DNA from: Pacificibacter marinus
GTDB lineage: Bacteria > Pseudomonadota > Alphaproteobacteria > Rhodobacterales > Rhodobacteraceae
DNA: 64,000 nt
Assembly (NCBI RefSeq): GCF_900109555.1
Contig: NZ_FNZV01000003.1
Span: forward strand, 241,674 to 305,673
Direction of reading: 5' to 3'
The position numbers were made by a program, and so were the translations under genes. The notes under the pieces are model-generated. The model saw only the letters and a program-made list of their open reading frames with translations. It did no database searches and was not told the DNA's origin. Below are positions 35,056-45,675 of this stretch, piece after piece; the first letter of the stretch is position 1; every line of letters starts with the position of its first letter.

Positions 35056-35348
35056 TCGTTGCATGCACTTAAATCACAGACCGCATCCACGTTCCAAAAC
35101 AGCCGTCGTGGGAACGCTGATGTCGAAAGCCGAAACTTATAGGTTTGAGATATGGGGCCCGTTTGACAGGTCCTGATGGCGCCGAGAAAAACTTCACGCT
35201 CGCGCACGGCCTTGAATGGGATGGTGAAGAGGCTACCGAGGCCTAATTTGCAACCGCTCTATACAGCCAACGCTCGGATCCGATATGCTACAGTAAGTAT
35301 AATGACGCAGTTTACGGTCTGCGCACCACACAGCCTAGGAGACAAATG

Positions 35349-35663
35349 ATGACACATGAAACCAAACTGGCTCGTGCGCTCCTTGATCCGCAAGACGTGT
35401 ACGAAACCCCTAATGATGTTTTGAACGATCCTGACCTTGCAGAGAGCCAAAAGATCGAGGTTCTTCGTCGTTGGGAATACGACGCAAGCGAACTTAGTGT
35501 CGCTGAAGAAGAAGGCATGGCTCAAGCTGATGGCATTTCGCTCTATCAGGTCTTGCAAGCCCTGCACCAATTGGTCCCTGATATCGACCCGGATCGAAGC
35601 CCACCCACCAAACAAGGTGGGCTGGACAGAGGTGCGCTTAAACCTCACCTCAAGAAGGCCTGA
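35349..35663 (+). CDS. conserved small protein of unknown function
   Basis: A 104-aa acidic protein starting MTHETKLARALLDPQDVYE, with QKIEVLRRWEYDASELSVAEEEGM in the middle. AGGAGA lies 6 bp upstream of this ATG; an ATG one codon earlier is also possible. I recognise this as a type of short conserved hypothetical found in Alphaproteobacteria but know no function. No membrane segment or signal peptide is visible. It stands alone between the sigma factor and the arsenic operon, which is on the other strand. Confidence 0.72.
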   Translation: MTHETKLARALLDPQDVYETPNDVLNDPDLAESQKIEVLRRWEYDASELSVAEEEGMAQADGISLYQVLQALHQLVPDIDPDRSPPTKQGGLDRGALKPHLKKA

Positions 35664-35772
35664 TTAAATCTTCTTCTCATTGCTGCCATTGACGCTCCGC
35701 TCGGCTCACGGCCACTTATGCTTAAATGACTAATGAATGTCAGGTCGGTTTCACGCGCGTTGAGCTAGACCT

Positions 35773-37035
35773 CTATCTTTGAGCAGGCTTCAAATACCCG
35801 ACCGTGATCGATGATAGCGCGACTAAAACTGCTGCAGTGCCGAACATAAGAGGCAGCCCTCCGACTTGGTAGGTCAACCCTGAGAGCAGTGTCCCTGCCA
35901 GCCGTCCCCCCGCATTGGCCATGTAGTAAAAGCCCACATCCATGGTCACGCGCTCAGCCTTGGTGAAGGATAGGATCAAATAGGAATGCAGGGAGGAATT
36001 CACAGCGAAGATCGCGCCAAATACCAGCAATCCGACAATGAGAGTTGTGGTCATCCACATCTGTGGGCCATCCGCGAACATGGACGCCAAGGTCAGACCT
36101 GCTGGAACGATGGCAAGGCCCCATGCCCATCTGTGTGCGGCTGCGATCAAGTCTGCCTCAGGTCGGATTTTCGCCCGCAAAATACGAGGAGCGTTGGCCT
36201 GTACCAAACCATACATGATCACCCAACCGGCCATGAACGTTCCAATTAAAAAGAACGCGGCCCGGTTACCTTCTGTGGAGCCATCCGACAGTACGGCATA
36301 AAAGTAGATCGGAATACCGACAACAAACCAGACGTCCCGCGCACCGAACATGAAAACCCGTGCCGCGCTCAGCAAGTTCACGTTGTATGATTTGGAAAAT
36401 ACTTCAGAAAATTTAGCACCTTTACGTCCCTTTGGTAGACCCGGCGGCATCGCGAACAGGACCGCTATCAGGATCACAGCCAAAATCGCAGCCATTCCGA
36501 GAACAGCCCAGACAAACCCCAGCATTGCCAGCAGTACGGCACCAAGAAGAAAGCCTAAGCCCTTAACCATGTTTTTGGAGCCGGTCAGGAATGCCACCCA
36601 GCGAAAGAGCCCCCCGTTTGCTGATGGTGCAAGCAACTTTACGGCTGATTTGGAAGACATCTTGGCGAGGTCCTTTGCTGCCCCGCTCGCCCCCTGCACC
36701 AGCATCACATAAACAACCGAAGCACCGACCGTCCAACTGGGATCAAGCCGGGACAAAGCCAACAGCGCGAGAACTTGCAGGCCAATCCCTGCATAAAGTG
36801 TCGACGTTAGACCAAATCGCGCAGCAATCCAGCCGGCGCACAGATTGGTCACCATGCCTGCAACCTCATAAAGCACAAACAGATAGGCAAGCTGAACAGG
36901 CGAGAAGCCAATCATATGGAAGTGCAGCAACACCAACATGCGCAGTGCGCCATCGGTGAGCATAAAGGCCCAATAAGATGCAGTGACCGCAATGTAGGCC
37001 GATAGCCCCTCAGGGCGTGGGGAGGTGTCGGTCAC
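35773..37035 (-). CDS. arsJ: organoarsenical efflux MFS transporter ArsJ
   Basis: A 420-aa major facilitator with about 12 transmembrane helices. The N-terminus has [20 protein letters not shown] and the central segment [21 protein letters not shown], both typical of ArsJ. It exports 1-arseno-3-phosphoglycerate, made by the GAPDH encoded just upstream, which breaks down outside to arsenate. Its start overlaps the stop of that gene by 4 bp, so the two are translationally coupled. It is the last gene of the three-gene arsenic operon. Confidence 0.93.
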   Translation of the reverse strand: MTDTSPRPEGLSAYIAVTASYWAFMLTDGALRMLVLLHFHMIGFSPVQLAYLFVLYEVAGMVTNLCAGWIAARFGLTSTLYAGIGLQVLALLALSRLDPSWTVGASVVYVMLVQGASGAAKDLAKMSSKSAVKLLAPSANGGLFRWVAFLTGSKNMVKGLGFLLGAVLLAMLGFVWAVLGMAAILAVILIAVLFAMPPGLPKGRKGAKFSEVFSKSYNVNLLSAARVFMFGARDVWFVVGIPIYFYAVLSDGSTEGNRAAFFLIGTFMAGWVIMYGLVQANAPRILRAKIRPEADLIAAAHRWAWGLAIVPAGLTLASMFADGPQMWMTTTLIVGLLVFGAIFAVNSSLHSYLILSFTKAERVTMDVGFYYMANAGGRLAGTLLSGLTYQVGGLPLMFGTAAVLVALSSITVGYLKPAQR

Positions 37036-38030
37036 AGGCTATTCCCTACCATGCTGGCGACATCGATCAGCCGATGCGCATATCCCATTTCGTTGTCATA
37101 CCACGCGTAGATTTTCACCTGTGTGCCGTTGATGACCATGGTGGACGGCGCATCGATGATGCTAGAGCGTTCGTCATTGGTATAGTCGGCGGATACCAGT
37201 GGGCGTTCTTCATACCCCAAGATGCCTTTGAGCGGGCCTTGTGATGCGGCTTTGAACAGAGCGTTGACCTCATCTGCTGTTGTCTCACACTCCACCTCAA
37301 ATACGCAGTCCGTCAGGGATGCATTGAGTAGCGGTACGCGAATGGCATGGCCATTCAGACGACCGGTCAACTCGGGGTAGATCAGTGTGATAGCTGTCGC
37401 GCTGCCGGTCGTGGTCGGGATTAATGAGTTTAATGCAGATCGAGCACGACGCAGATCTTTGGCAGGACGGTCAACAAGGGTCTGCGTGTTCGTGACATCA
37501 TGGATCGTCGTGATTGAGCCATGCTTGATCTTCAAGTTTTCATGAATGACTTTCACGACCGGCGCGAGGCAATTGGTCGTACAACTGGCAGCGGTCACAA
37601 TACGATGGCGGTCGGGTTCGTAGATGTCGTGATTGACGCCATAGACGATATTGGCGGCATCCCCGTCTTTCACAGGCGCAGACACAACCACCTTTTTTAC
37701 ACCTGCATCGAAATAGGGCGCGATTTTTGCCTCTGTTTTGAAAGCTCCGGTGCAGTCAATTACAACATCAATCCCCTCCAAAGGCAGCGATGAAATATCA
37801 CATGTACCGATAAACGGCAGGCGTACACCATCGATTGTAATGCTATTGCCATCATGTGAAAAATCAGCCTTCCACCGCCCGTGAATCGTGTCGAACTCAA
37901 GTAAATGAGCGTGCATTTCAGGGTCGCCTACGGCATCATTAACCCAAGCGATTTTTGCCCCCCGCTCAAGCAAGGGCTTCAGCGCGAGCTTGCCCATGCG
38001 GCCAAGGCCGTTGAGAGCATAAACAGTCAT
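37032..38030 (-). CDS. ArsJ-associated glyceraldehyde-3-phosphate dehydrogenase
   Basis: A 332-aa GAPDH of the arsenic-operon type. The Rossmann start is [20 protein letters not shown] and the catalytic cysteine is in [12 protein letters not shown]. Other conserved segments are [21 protein letters not shown] and [10 protein letters not shown]. It uses arsenate in place of phosphate to make 1-arseno-3-phosphoglycerate, the substrate of ArsJ. It overlaps the arsR-arsC gene upstream and arsJ downstream by 4 bp each. Confidence 0.93.
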   Translation of the reverse strand: MTVYALNGLGRMGKLALKPLLERGAKIAWVNDAVGDPEMHAHLLEFDTIHGRWKADFSHDGNSITIDGVRLPFIGTCDISSLPLEGIDVVIDCTGAFKTEAKIAPYFDAGVKKVVVSAPVKDGDAANIVYGVNHDIYEPDRHRIVTAASCTTNCLAPVVKVIHENLKIKHGSITTIHDVTNTQTLVDRPAKDLRRARSALNSLIPTTTGSATAITLIYPELTGRLNGHAIRVPLLNASLTDCVFEVECETTADEVNALFKAASQGPLKGILGYEERPLVSADYTNDERSSIIDAPSTMVINGTQVKIYAWYDNEMGYAHRLIDVASMVGNSL

Positions 38031-38875
38031 GTGAATGCCCCTTCCTCTTTCGACTGCCCGATCTCATCGATTGCCTTTTGCAAAGACATTCGATCCAGCG
38101 ACGCGAGCGGCAGGGCGGTAAAGCCAATCAAGCGGTTGCGCAACGCGCCGTAGGTCTGCTGAAATGCAAGGCTTTTTTCGGCGTCAGTACCTTCAACACT
38201 GACCGGGTCAGGAAGCCCCCAATGCGCACTGATTGGCTGGCCCTGCCACGAGGGGCATTCCTCGTTTGCGGCTTGATTACATACCGTAAAGACGAAATCA
38301 AAGTCAGGAGCATCCGCGCTTTGGAACTCTGATACGTTCTTGGAACGCAGGACTGAGACGTTATGCCCTTTTTGTTCCAGCACTTGGAGCGCGAATGGGT
38401 TGAGCGCCGAGCGGGGCTGAGTGCCTGCGGAGTAGGCAACAATGTGATCTCCAGCGATATCTCGCAGAATGGCTTCCGCAAAGATTGAGCGGGCAGAGTT
38501 TCCCGTACATATGAACAGGACGTTGAACTTACGGTCGGTCATTGGAGTGTCTCCGTGTGAGGCAGGCTTGGTATTGGGAACGCAAATGTCAGGTCGCCCC
38601 CTGCAACAATCATGCAGGAGATAGTCAATGGTTTCGCGGGCAGCATCTAAGTCGATAGCGTAACGCAATGACGTTCCGATACGCTCTTGCGTCACCAAAC
38701 CGGCTTGCATCAGGGCGCTTACATAGGCCGAAAGCGTATTTGGCTTTAGCCCAAGCGCCCGCGCCAACTCAGTCGCAGGAACGCGATCGGGGTAACGGCG
38801 CATGAGAAGCCGGAACAGGGCCATCCGTTGCGGATGGCCAAGCAATGAAAAGCGGTTAATGATTTGTGATTCCAT
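38027..38875 (-). CDS. ArsR-ArsC fusion: arsenic regulator joined to low-molecular-weight arsenate reductase
   Basis: A 282-aa two-domain protein. Residues about 1-95 are an ArsR-type winged helix ([39 protein letters not shown]). A linker containing a CC pair ([11 protein letters not shown]) follows, which may serve as an As(III) site. Residues about 113-282 are an LMW-phosphatase-like arsenate reductase with the P-loop [12 protein letters not shown] and [14 protein letters not shown]. The protein would both sense and reduce arsenic. It heads the operon and presumably represses it through the operator directly upstream. Confidence 0.9.
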   Translation of the reverse strand: MESQIINRFSLLGHPQRMALFRLLMRRYPDRVPATELARALGLKPNTLSAYVSALMQAGLVTQERIGTSLRYAIDLDAARETIDYLLHDCCRGRPDICVPNTKPASHGDTPMTDRKFNVLFICTGNSARSIFAEAILRDIAGDHIVAYSAGTQPRSALNPFALQVLEQKGHNVSVLRSKNVSEFQSADAPDFDFVFTVCNQAANEECPSWQGQPISAHWGLPDPVSVEGTDAEKSLAFQQTYGALRNRLIGFTALPLASLDRMSLQKAIDEIGQSKEEGAFT

Positions 38876-38895
38876 AATTCACGAATAACAGAATT
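38876..38895 (-). promoter_or_regulatory. candidate ArsR operator
   Basis: An imperfect inverted repeat AATTC-N10-GAATT lies directly against the ATG of the arsR-arsC fusion on its upstream side. Small palindromes in this position are usual ArsR targets. No strong ribosome site fits between it and the ATG, so the transcript may be leaderless. The call rests on position and symmetry only. Confidence 0.5.
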
Positions 38896-39445
38896 AATAA
38901 ATCTCAAAAAGTGAAGTTTTTGTAAAAATCCCTTTCGACAGCCAAACGAGCGACCAAGAAAGACCTTGCAATATCAAACACCAGTAGAGAAATTTGAGGC
39001 CTGTGTTGCAGCGGTCCATTGAAACCGCACAGCTGAACTTAGTTCATTTTACCGCGAATGTCTGGATTCCGCCCCTTGTGTTGATCGACGCGAGCTGCCC
39101 AAAGTCGTCGTTGGGCTTGGTCGCAGCTAACGGCCGCTTCGAGCCCAAAAGTTACAGAAGCTGCAGAACGCCCGGCCGGCAACAACTGGCGGAATCTGAT
39201 TTCGGCAGGCGAGATATTTGAGCACGACGCAGTATATTGTATCGCCAATTGCCGCTTTCGAAAATTCGCGTCCACTTGGAAGCCAAATTTCGAGATGTTC
39301 TACAATTGACCTAAGTCAATGCAGCTTTGGGTGATTAGGCGTTAGTTAGAGAAGGTATCATTGGTAGCGCTATCGGCGCGGCGTCAACTGGCGCACATAT
39401 AAATTGGTATTCAGTCTAAATCGACACCATCAAAGGACTCTCGAA
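38896..39445. other. intergenic region between the arsenic operon and gadB
   Basis: No gene is supported in these 550 bases. They presumably hold the divergent promoters of the arsenic operon and of gadB. Within them, 39118-39147 is one copy of a dispersed non-coding repeat whose inverted second copy is at 56645-56674. Confidence 0.5.
39118..39147 (-). repeat. dispersed non-coding repeat, copy 1
   Basis: On the minus strand this reads TGGGCTCGAAGCGGCCGTTA followed by GCTGCGACCA. The copy at 56645-56674 reads TGGGCTCAAACCTGCCATTA then GCTGCGACTA on the plus strand. The resemblance over 30 bases suggests a small dispersed relic of the sort scattered through Roseobacter genomes. Confidence 0.5.
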
Positions 39446-40828
39446 ATGCCTATCCACAAAGTTGATCTCAACGACCAATCCACTCTTCAGGATATCTATG
39501 CGACGGATGCCTCAGAAAAAGGCCTTCCAAAGTATCGCTTGCCGGACGGGGGAGCTGAGCCGCATGCCGCGTATTCTTTGGTACGTGACGAACTGCTGCT
39601 GGACGGAAATGCGCGTCAGAACTTAGCGACGTTTTGCACCACTTGGGTTGAAGATGAAGTTAAACAGCTGATGACAGACGCCGTCGATAAGAACATGATC
39701 GACAAAGACGAATACCCACAAACCGCCGAGATCGAAAACCGCTGCGTCCACATACTCGCAGACCTCTGGCACGCCGAGAAATCATGGGAAACTGTCGGCT
39801 GCTCGACCACAGGATCAAGCGAAGCTGCTATGCTGGGGGGCTTGGCGTTTAAATGGAAATGGCGTGCGCGACGCGAAGCCGAGGGCAAGGACACCAGCAA
39901 ACCCAATATCGTCACCGGCCCAGTGCAGATTTGTTGGAAAAAATTTGCACGGTATTTTGATGTTGAAATCCGCGAAGTGCCGCTTGAAGGCGATGCGCTT
40001 GGGATACAGCCAGAAGACCTGCGCAAATATTGCGACGAAAACACCATCGGCGTGGTTGCAACGTTGGGCGTGACGTTCACTGGCATCTACGAGCCGGTCG
40101 AAGCCTTGGCGCGCGAGTTGGATTCAATGGAGCGTGATCTTGGGCTTGATATTCCGATCCACGTCGATGCGGCATCGGGCGGTTTCATCGCACCGTTCAT
40201 CCAGCGTGATCTGGTCTGGGATTTTCAGATCCCGCGCGTCCGGTCGATCAATGCTTCAGGCCACAAATACGGGCTGGCTCCGCTGGGTGTGGGCTGGGTG
40301 ATTTGGGCGTCAAAAGAAGATCTGCCTGAAGACCTGATTTTCTACGTGGATTACTTGGGTGGCAACATGCCGACATTCGCGTTGAATTTCTCTCGTCCGG
40401 GCGGTGAGATTATTGCGCAATATTACAATTTTCTGCGGTTGGGCCGTGATGGATATACAGCGATTCAGCAGGCATGTGCTGACACAGCTCAATGGCTGGG
40501 CGCAGAACTGGCCAAGATCGGACCATTCGAAATGGTTTACGACGGTCATGGCGGTCTACCTGCTGTTGCCTACAAGCTGACAGATGCTGATCATGGCTTC
40601 ACTCTTTACGATCTCTCAGAACGGGTGCGGATGCGCGGGTGGCAGATTGCGTCCTATCCGCTACCGTCGAACCGCCAAGAAACTGTCGTGCAACGCATCC
40701 TGATACGCCACGGGGTCAGTCGCGATCTGGTGGAACTTCTTCTTGATGATATGAAACGTGCAATTGAGCACCTATCAAAGAATCCGATCCCGAATTCCAC
40801 CGCTAAACCGGGCTTCCATCATGGATAA
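39446..40828 (+). CDS. gadB: glutamate decarboxylase
   Basis: PLP-dependent decarboxylase converting glutamate to GABA with proton consumption. The 460-aa product begins [18 protein letters not shown]. It has [33 protein letters not shown] and the PLP-lysine motif [14 protein letters not shown], all typical of group II glutamate decarboxylases. The ATG at 39446 follows AAAGGA; the frame is open 14 codons further but without a better site. It overlaps the antiporter gene by 8 bp, which suggests a decarboxylase-antiporter acid-resistance or GABA-export pair. Confidence 0.93.
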   Translation: MPIHKVDLNDQSTLQDIYATDASEKGLPKYRLPDGGAEPHAAYSLVRDELLLDGNARQNLATFCTTWVEDEVKQLMTDAVDKNMIDKDEYPQTAEIENRCVHILADLWHAEKSWETVGCSTTGSSEAAMLGGLAFKWKWRARREAEGKDTSKPNIVTGPVQICWKKFARYFDVEIREVPLEGDALGIQPEDLRKYCDENTIGVVATLGVTFTGIYEPVEALARELDSMERDLGLDIPIHVDAASGGFIAPFIQRDLVWDFQIPRVRSINASGHKYGLAPLGVGWVIWASKEDLPEDLIFYVDYLGGNMPTFALNFSRPGGEIIAQYYNFLRLGRDGYTAIQQACADTAQWLGAELAKIGPFEMVYDGHGGLPAVAYKLTDADHGFTLYDLSERVRMRGWQIASYPLPSNRQETVVQRILIRHGVSRDLVELLLDDMKRAIEHLSKNPIPNSTAKPGFHHG

Positions 40829-42719
40829 ATCGGGAAACCACTTGAGGGCGGCAGGGAGACTTGCTGCCCATATCTCGTGGCTGACTCTGTTGTTGGCCGC
40901 TGGACCTGCACTGGCGCAAGATGGGGCACCCTCAACTGGCCAAAGCGTGGTTGGCCAGATATTTGACCAGATCGAACCGGTCACCGAGGCTGGGCTTCAC
41001 GGCTTCTTTCAGCTTCTGGACAACCAACCAATTGCCTTTGTTCTGCTTGCGCTGACACTTGGCACATTGATCGGAAAGATCAGCTTTAAGACGGTTTCTT
41101 TGGGGTCCACCGCAGGCACGCTGCTTGTGGGGGTCATTCTTTCGATGATCGCCGAGGCGGCCTATGGCATCACCTATTCTATCCCCGGAATTTTGTCCTC
41201 TTTCATGCTGTTGCTGTTCATGTACGCCCTCGGGTTGAAAGTCGGCCCACAGTTCTTTTCCGGCTTGCGCAAAGGCGGCTTGGCCTTTGTCGGGATAGGC
41301 GTAATCGTCTGGGTTCTGAACTGGGTCATCTGCTATTTCGGGGCAAAACTGGTCGGTTTGGCACCCGGTTACGCAACAGGGCTGATATCGGGAAGCTATA
41401 CCATCACGGCCATCTTAGGCGTTGGTCAAGGTGCTATGACCAGTGGCGCATACGTGCCGCCTGATGGCATGACGGTTGAGGAAGTCGGTGCAAACATGGC
41501 CGCGGCTTATGCGATCAGCTATGTCCTATCGACTGTGGGTATCATCCTGTTGATCCGCTACCTTCCCCGTATCTTTGGCTATGATGCGGAAGCAGACGCC
41601 AAGCGGGCCGAGGCCGAGTACACGGGCGGCGCCATGCATCCAGTGCCAGGTGCCCCGGGGGCATTGACGATGAGCGCGTCCCCCTATGATCTTCGCGCGT
41701 TCAGTGTGACTCATTATCACTTTCTAGGGCGCAGCATTTCGCAGTTGGCTGCTGATTTCCCGCATGTGCCGATCTTGCGTGTGGTGCGTGATCACCAAAT
41801 TGTAGAGCTGTCCAGCGATCCCGTGATCGCTGCAGGCGATATCGTAACCGTCCGCAGCAATGTACATGATCTGATCCTCGAAGAAGGTGAACTCATCGGA
41901 CCTGAATCCGATGATCAATTGGCCCGCAATGTGCCTTTGGAAGTTGCCGACGTCCATATTGGTTCACATGCTGTTTCTGGGGAAACTATAGCAAAACTGG
42001 AAAGCCACGGTACCGGTGGTGTGGAAGTTCAAGCTCTGTTTCGAGCTGGTAACGAGTTACCATTAGGCCCCGATAGCGACGTTCGTTTTGGCGATGTGCT
42101 GCGCCTGACAGGTCCGGATGCCGCAATAAAAGCAGCAGCAAAACAACTTGGCGGGCACGCGATTTTGCCGACAATGAAATCCGAGGTGCTCTATCTCGCG
42201 CTTGCCATGCTGGTGGGGTACTTGGTGGGAATTGTTACTGTCACAGTTTCCGGCATCCCCTTCGCGCTCGGCACATCCGCGGGTGTCATCATGGCCGGTG
42301 TGGGCGTCAGCTATTTCCGAAGCCGGAATCCAAACTTTGGGGGGCCCGTACATGAAGGCGCGCGTAGCTTTCTTCAGGATTTCGGTCTGAATGCATTTGT
42401 GGCTGTTTTGTCGGCCAATGTCGGTCCCAAGGTGATTTCTGCCCTCGGTGGCGACACAATCATGTGGCTCGCGTTGATCGGAATAGCGGGGGCGCTTATC
42501 CCGCCACTCGTCGCATTTTGGGTCGGAGTAAAAGTCTTTGGCTTAAATTCGATTATTTCAGATGGTGCCACGACTGGCGGCAGAAACAGTACCCCCGGAC
42601 TGAATGCAATCATGGAAGAATCCAAGAGCTCTGTTGCGGCTGTTCCTTATCCAGTCAGCTATGCCCTCACGACTGTGCTTGCATTGATTGGCGGCTATTT
42701 CTCCATGATCCTGTCATGA
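40821..42719 (+). CDS. AspT-family amino-acid antiporter with two RCK_C domains
   Basis: A 632-aa transporter of the aspartate:alanine exchanger family. An N-terminal hydrophobic segment ends ALAQDG. Five or so membrane helices follow ([51 protein letters not shown]). Two central TrkA-C/RCK_C domains (about residues 290-450, [14 protein letters not shown] and [20 protein letters not shown]) precede a second membrane block repeating the first. Its ATG lies inside the end of gadB (8-bp overlap), so the natural substrate pair here is more likely glutamate/GABA than aspartate/alanine. That is an inference from context. Confidence 0.9.
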   Translation: MDKSGNHLRAAGRLAAHISWLTLLLAAGPALAQDGAPSTGQSVVGQIFDQIEPVTEAGLHGFFQLLDNQPIAFVLLALTLGTLIGKISFKTVSLGSTAGTLLVGVILSMIAEAAYGITYSIPGILSSFMLLLFMYALGLKVGPQFFSGLRKGGLAFVGIGVIVWVLNWVICYFGAKLVGLAPGYATGLISGSYTITAILGVGQGAMTSGAYVPPDGMTVEEVGANMAAAYAISYVLSTVGIILLIRYLPRIFGYDAEADAKRAEAEYTGGAMHPVPGAPGALTMSASPYDLRAFSVTHYHFLGRSISQLAADFPHVPILRVVRDHQIVELSSDPVIAAGDIVTVRSNVHDLILEEGELIGPESDDQLARNVPLEVADVHIGSHAVSGETIAKLESHGTGGVEVQALFRAGNELPLGPDSDVRFGDVLRLTGPDAAIKAAAKQLGGHAILPTMKSEVLYLALAMLVGYLVGIVTVTVSGIPFALGTSAGVIMAGVGVSYFRSRNPNFGGPVHEGARSFLQDFGLNAFVAVLSANVGPKVISALGGDTIMWLALIGIAGALIPPLVAFWVGVKVFGLNSIISDGATTGGRNSTPGLNAIMEESKSSVAAVPYPVSYALTTVLALIGGYFSMILS

Positions 42720-42770
42720 CATACCAATTCATCACATTGTTGAGACAAGGATTGCGAAATTAACAAACGG

Positions 42771-42801
42771 CAGTGCCCCCGCGAAACGGAGTGGGGCACT
42801 G
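42771..42801 (+). terminator. hairpin after the gadB-antiporter operon
   Basis: A 9-bp perfect stem CAGTGCCCC / GGGGCACTG with a 13-base loop lies 50 bp after the antiporter stop codon. There is no T-run, so it may stabilise the 3' end rather than terminate on its own. Confidence 0.6.
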
Positions 42802-43038
42802 CCCCATTGATCCAGCCATGGAACGGAACGGCGCAAACTTCACAGCTGTGCGTAGCTGCAACTGCACCGGCGGGTTTGTCCCAAAGTAGACTTCGGTGCA
42901 ACTTGCAGCGAAGGTCCGCTTGCCGCCCTCATCTCGCTCGGCAAGAACGGGCCTTATGGCACGATTAGAGGGGATTGAAGCGTGTGCGATAGTGATTAGC
43001 TATACTAAATACAAGATTAACATATGAGAGGAAAAATT

Positions 43039-43893
43039 ATGTCTATTCGTAAGGTTACCGTACTTGGCACTGGAGTTTTGGGCGCTCAAATCGCTTTTCA
43101 GACTGCCTATAGCGGCTTCGAAGTTACCTCTTACGATATTGATGAAGACAAGATTGCCACAGCGCGCAAAACGATGGAGAAATTGGGCCACTCCTATTTA
43201 AATGACCTCACCGATGCTACCCCAGAGAAAGTCGCTGAGGGGACTGCCCGCATCAGCTATGCCACCGACTTGGAATTGGCGGTTCAACAGGCTGATCTGG
43301 TGATCGAAGCGATTCCGGAAATTCTTGACCTCAAAAAAAAGGTTTATGCCGAACTTGGTCGCCTTGCCCCGAGCGAGACAATCTTTGCCACCAATTCATC
43401 AACCCTGCTTCCATCCGACATAGCTGAAGCGACTGGGCGACCAGAACGGTTCTTGGCGCTACATTTCGCGAATACCATTTGGTTGCACAACACCGCCGAG
43501 GTTATGGGGCACGCGAAAACCGACCCTGCTATCTTTGATGAAATTGTGAGCTTTGCTGAAGACATCGGGATGGTGCCGATTCAGGTGAAGAAGGAACAAC
43601 CTGGATATGTGCTGAATTCGCTACTGGTGCCGTTCCTGCGCGCCGCGTCGGGACTCTTGGTCAAGGGAATCGCCAGCGCTGAGGATATCGACAAAACGTG
43701 GAAAATTGCCACTGGCGCTCCTGCGGGCCCATTCGAAATCTATGACACGGTTGGCCTCAACACGGCCTATAACGTCGCTATGACAGGCGACGAAACCCAA
43801 AAAGAGTTCGCCGCCTATATCAAGGAAAATTACATCGACAAAGGTAAACTGGGACGCGCAACGGGCGAAGGATTCTATAAGTACCAAAGCTGA
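43039..43893 (+). CDS. 3-hydroxyacyl-CoA dehydrogenase family protein
   Basis: A 284-aa NAD-dependent dehydrogenase of the 3-hydroxybutyryl-CoA dehydrogenase type. The Rossmann motif is VLGTGVLGAQIAFQTAYSGF with the NAD-binding acidic residues in SYDIDEDK. The catalytic region is FLALHFANTIW, and the C-terminal helical domain starts QPGYVLNSLLVPFLRAA. The second ATG (43039) is chosen because AGGAAA lies just before it; an ATG at 43024 is in frame. It stands alone, so its substrate (acyl-CoA or another hydroxy acid) cannot be inferred. Confidence 0.9.
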   Translation: MSIRKVTVLGTGVLGAQIAFQTAYSGFEVTSYDIDEDKIATARKTMEKLGHSYLNDLTDATPEKVAEGTARISYATDLELAVQQADLVIEAIPEILDLKKKVYAELGRLAPSETIFATNSSTLLPSDIAEATGRPERFLALHFANTIWLHNTAEVMGHAKTDPAIFDEIVSFAEDIGMVPIQVKKEQPGYVLNSLLVPFLRAASGLLVKGIASAEDIDKTWKIATGAPAGPFEIYDTVGLNTAYNVAMTGDETQKEFAAYIKENYIDKGKLGRATGEGFYKYQS

Positions 43894-44116
43894 CATCGTC
43901 AGTCGTTTTTGCGTTCGGGCCTTTGTGGCCTGAACTGCAACTTGATACATGTTTGGGTGTGAGCAAGACGTCTTGCCTGTCAATATTGCAAACCACTTCT
44001 ATCAATCAAATTTGCCTAGCGCGTTCGACAAAGTGGAATTTCGAATGATGCGATCCAATCGCGCTGCCCCAGTATCTCGCTAATCCAAGATTATGAGCGC
44101 GCAGGATGCAGCCTCT

Positions 44117-44147
44117 CTCATCCCAACGGCGCAACCGTTGGGATGAG
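44117..44147. repeat. perfect 13-bp inverted repeat
   Basis: CTCATCCCAACGG and CCGTTGGGATGAG form a perfect hairpin with a 5-base loop (CGCAA). No T-run follows. It could be a regulatory hairpin or an old mobile-element end. Confidence 0.75.
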
Positions 44148-44383
44148 CGCGTTGTGTGGCTGTAAAACTCTGCCAAGTACTGGTGAATGTCACTTAAATC
44201 GACGAACCGATAATCGAACGTAACAGGTGATGCTGTGGAATATGATCGTCATTGAAAACCCATAGAACAACACGCCTTGCGCCTCTTGCTTCGTCCCTGC
44301 ATCGTCAATCCCCCTGCATTCACAGATAAATTGAATCATTGATAGCACTTCAAATCAACAAGAGTTTTTCAACAGAATTCGCC

Positions 44384-44480
44384 CTCATCCCCTATCAAGG
44401 AACCCAAGGTGCTCTTGCTGCTCACCATACTTAATCACGGTTTTGCCATACCGCAGATTAATGCGATCTATGGTGGCGGA
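44384..44480 (-). repeat. direct repeat flanking the TRAP operon, copy 1
   Basis: 97 bases, strongly similar to 48242-48337 and in the same orientation. The shared right end CAGATTAATGCGATCTATGG TGGCGGA is identical. Both copies derive from the same polymerase-like gene end. Confidence 0.8.
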
Positions 44481-44590
44481 GAGCGTTTCGCGTTTGCTGT
44501 TTTGCCCAGGCGCAAGCGGTAGGAAAAGTTCGCCATTCCGCTCGTTAAACAAAACTAGGTTCGTGAGGTTGATGCCGATCGATGTGGCTT
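44385..44590 (-). pseudogene. C-terminal fragment of a Y-family DNA polymerase (UmuC/DinB-like)
   Basis: The minus-strand translation IGINLTNLVLFNERNGELFL followed by KRETLSATIDRINLRYGKTV matches the pattern of UmuC/DinB C-terminal domains (a G+.L..L segment, LF, then R..L..AID.IN.RYGK). No catalytic domain is present. A second, shorter copy of its last part lies at 48242-48337. The family call rests on pattern only. Confidence 0.5.
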
Positions 44591-45162
44591 GAGTGCGACT
44601 GTTGGCAAACTGCGCCGCGCACCAACGCCTGCGCTGTTCCTGTCTTATCTCCCAGATGGTGCGCCTGAACTTGGAATGGTAGCTTTGGTATTGATGATTG
44701 ATCCCGCGATGGTCGCCGCACATCATGTGCTGCGCGTTGGTCAGCCAAGTAAGTTGAGAGACAGTGAGCTGCGCTACCGCGTGTATGATTGCGATTGATG
44801 CTGCTTCTCACAGTTGACGCGCGAAGTAGACTGTAGCCTATTTCTGTGCGCGGCATTTACATCCCCGGTGACCTGCGCGCTTATAGGCCTGTAGAATCTT
44901 GTCTACAAAGAGCGTGCAAAGCGGGTGTTTTCTGAGGTTGTTCGCACAAGGTTTGGCCTTATGATGGCTCGCGATGTATGCGCCCATATAATTTAAGGTT
45001 AAATATTATTAAAATGGTCTGTAAGTTTTAATTTCCATTTATTGTCAAAAATATGGGCTATTTCGTATTTTAGGCACTGAATTTGCATAATTTATGGGCT
45101 TTTCACCTCATGCCAGTCTATCCCTTCCTCTCATTTACTTTAAGCTTGAATTACTATTCGGC

Positions 45163-45675
45163 ATGACTATCATGATTGAAAAGGTTGGGGGAGTGACGTT
45201 GATCAAAAATTCGATGAGTTGGGCTATGCGCTGTTTTGGTGCCGCCTCCGCAGTTGGCTTTGCCGCGATAGCTATCGTTGTCTGTGCAGATGTAGTGATC
45301 CGAAATCTTGCACTTGCGCGGATATCATGGGTCAGCGAGTTCACTGAATATCTCATGATGGTGTCGACGTTTTTGGGTGCACCGTGGCTGTTACATGCGC
45401 ATGGACACGTGCAGGTCGACATTCTCCCGCGAGCATTCTCGCAGGTCAATGCGCGTCGTTTGACAGTCGTCGCAAATATCTCAGGAATGGCAATCACGGG
45501 GATTTTGTTCTGGCGGGCATGTTTGGTCATATTCGATACATGGCAGCTTGGCTCTTTGGTATTCAAGAACCTGATCTTCCCAGAATGGTATTTGCTTGTG
45601 CCGATACTGATCTGCCTCGGGATGTGTTTTCTTGAGTTCACACTGCGCCTTGCATTGAAGGATTACGCCCAATGA
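45163..45675 (+). CDS. dctQ: TRAP transporter small permease (DctQ type)
   Basis: Small four-helix membrane subunit of a tripartite ATP-independent periplasmic transporter. Segments such as VVCADVVIRNLALARISWVS, TEYLMMVSTFLGAPWLLHAHGHVQVDIL and a last helix before the C-terminus are typical. The start is uncertain: ATGs at 45163 and 45172, and a TTG at 45199 with GGGGGAG ahead of it, are all in frame. It overlaps the large permease gene by 4 bp. Confidence 0.88.
   Translation: MTIMIEKVGGVTLIKNSMSWAMRCFGAASAVGFAAIAIVVCADVVIRNLALARISWVSEFTEYLMMVSTFLGAPWLLHAHGHVQVDILPRAFSQVNARRLTVVANISGMAITGILFWRACLVIFDTWQLGSLVFKNLIFPEWYLLVPILICLGMCFLEFTLRLALKDYAQ

Larger units (their letters stand above)
43894..45162. 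other. 1.27-kb intergenic region with a hairpin and a decayed gene fragment
   Basis: No intact gene is seen. The region holds a perfect 13-bp hairpin at 44117-44147, a decayed Y-family polymerase fragment on the minus strand at 44385-44590 that includes one copy of a direct repeat, and an AT-rich stretch (about 44,985-45,090) before the TRAP genes that probably contains their promoter. Confidence 0.6.
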
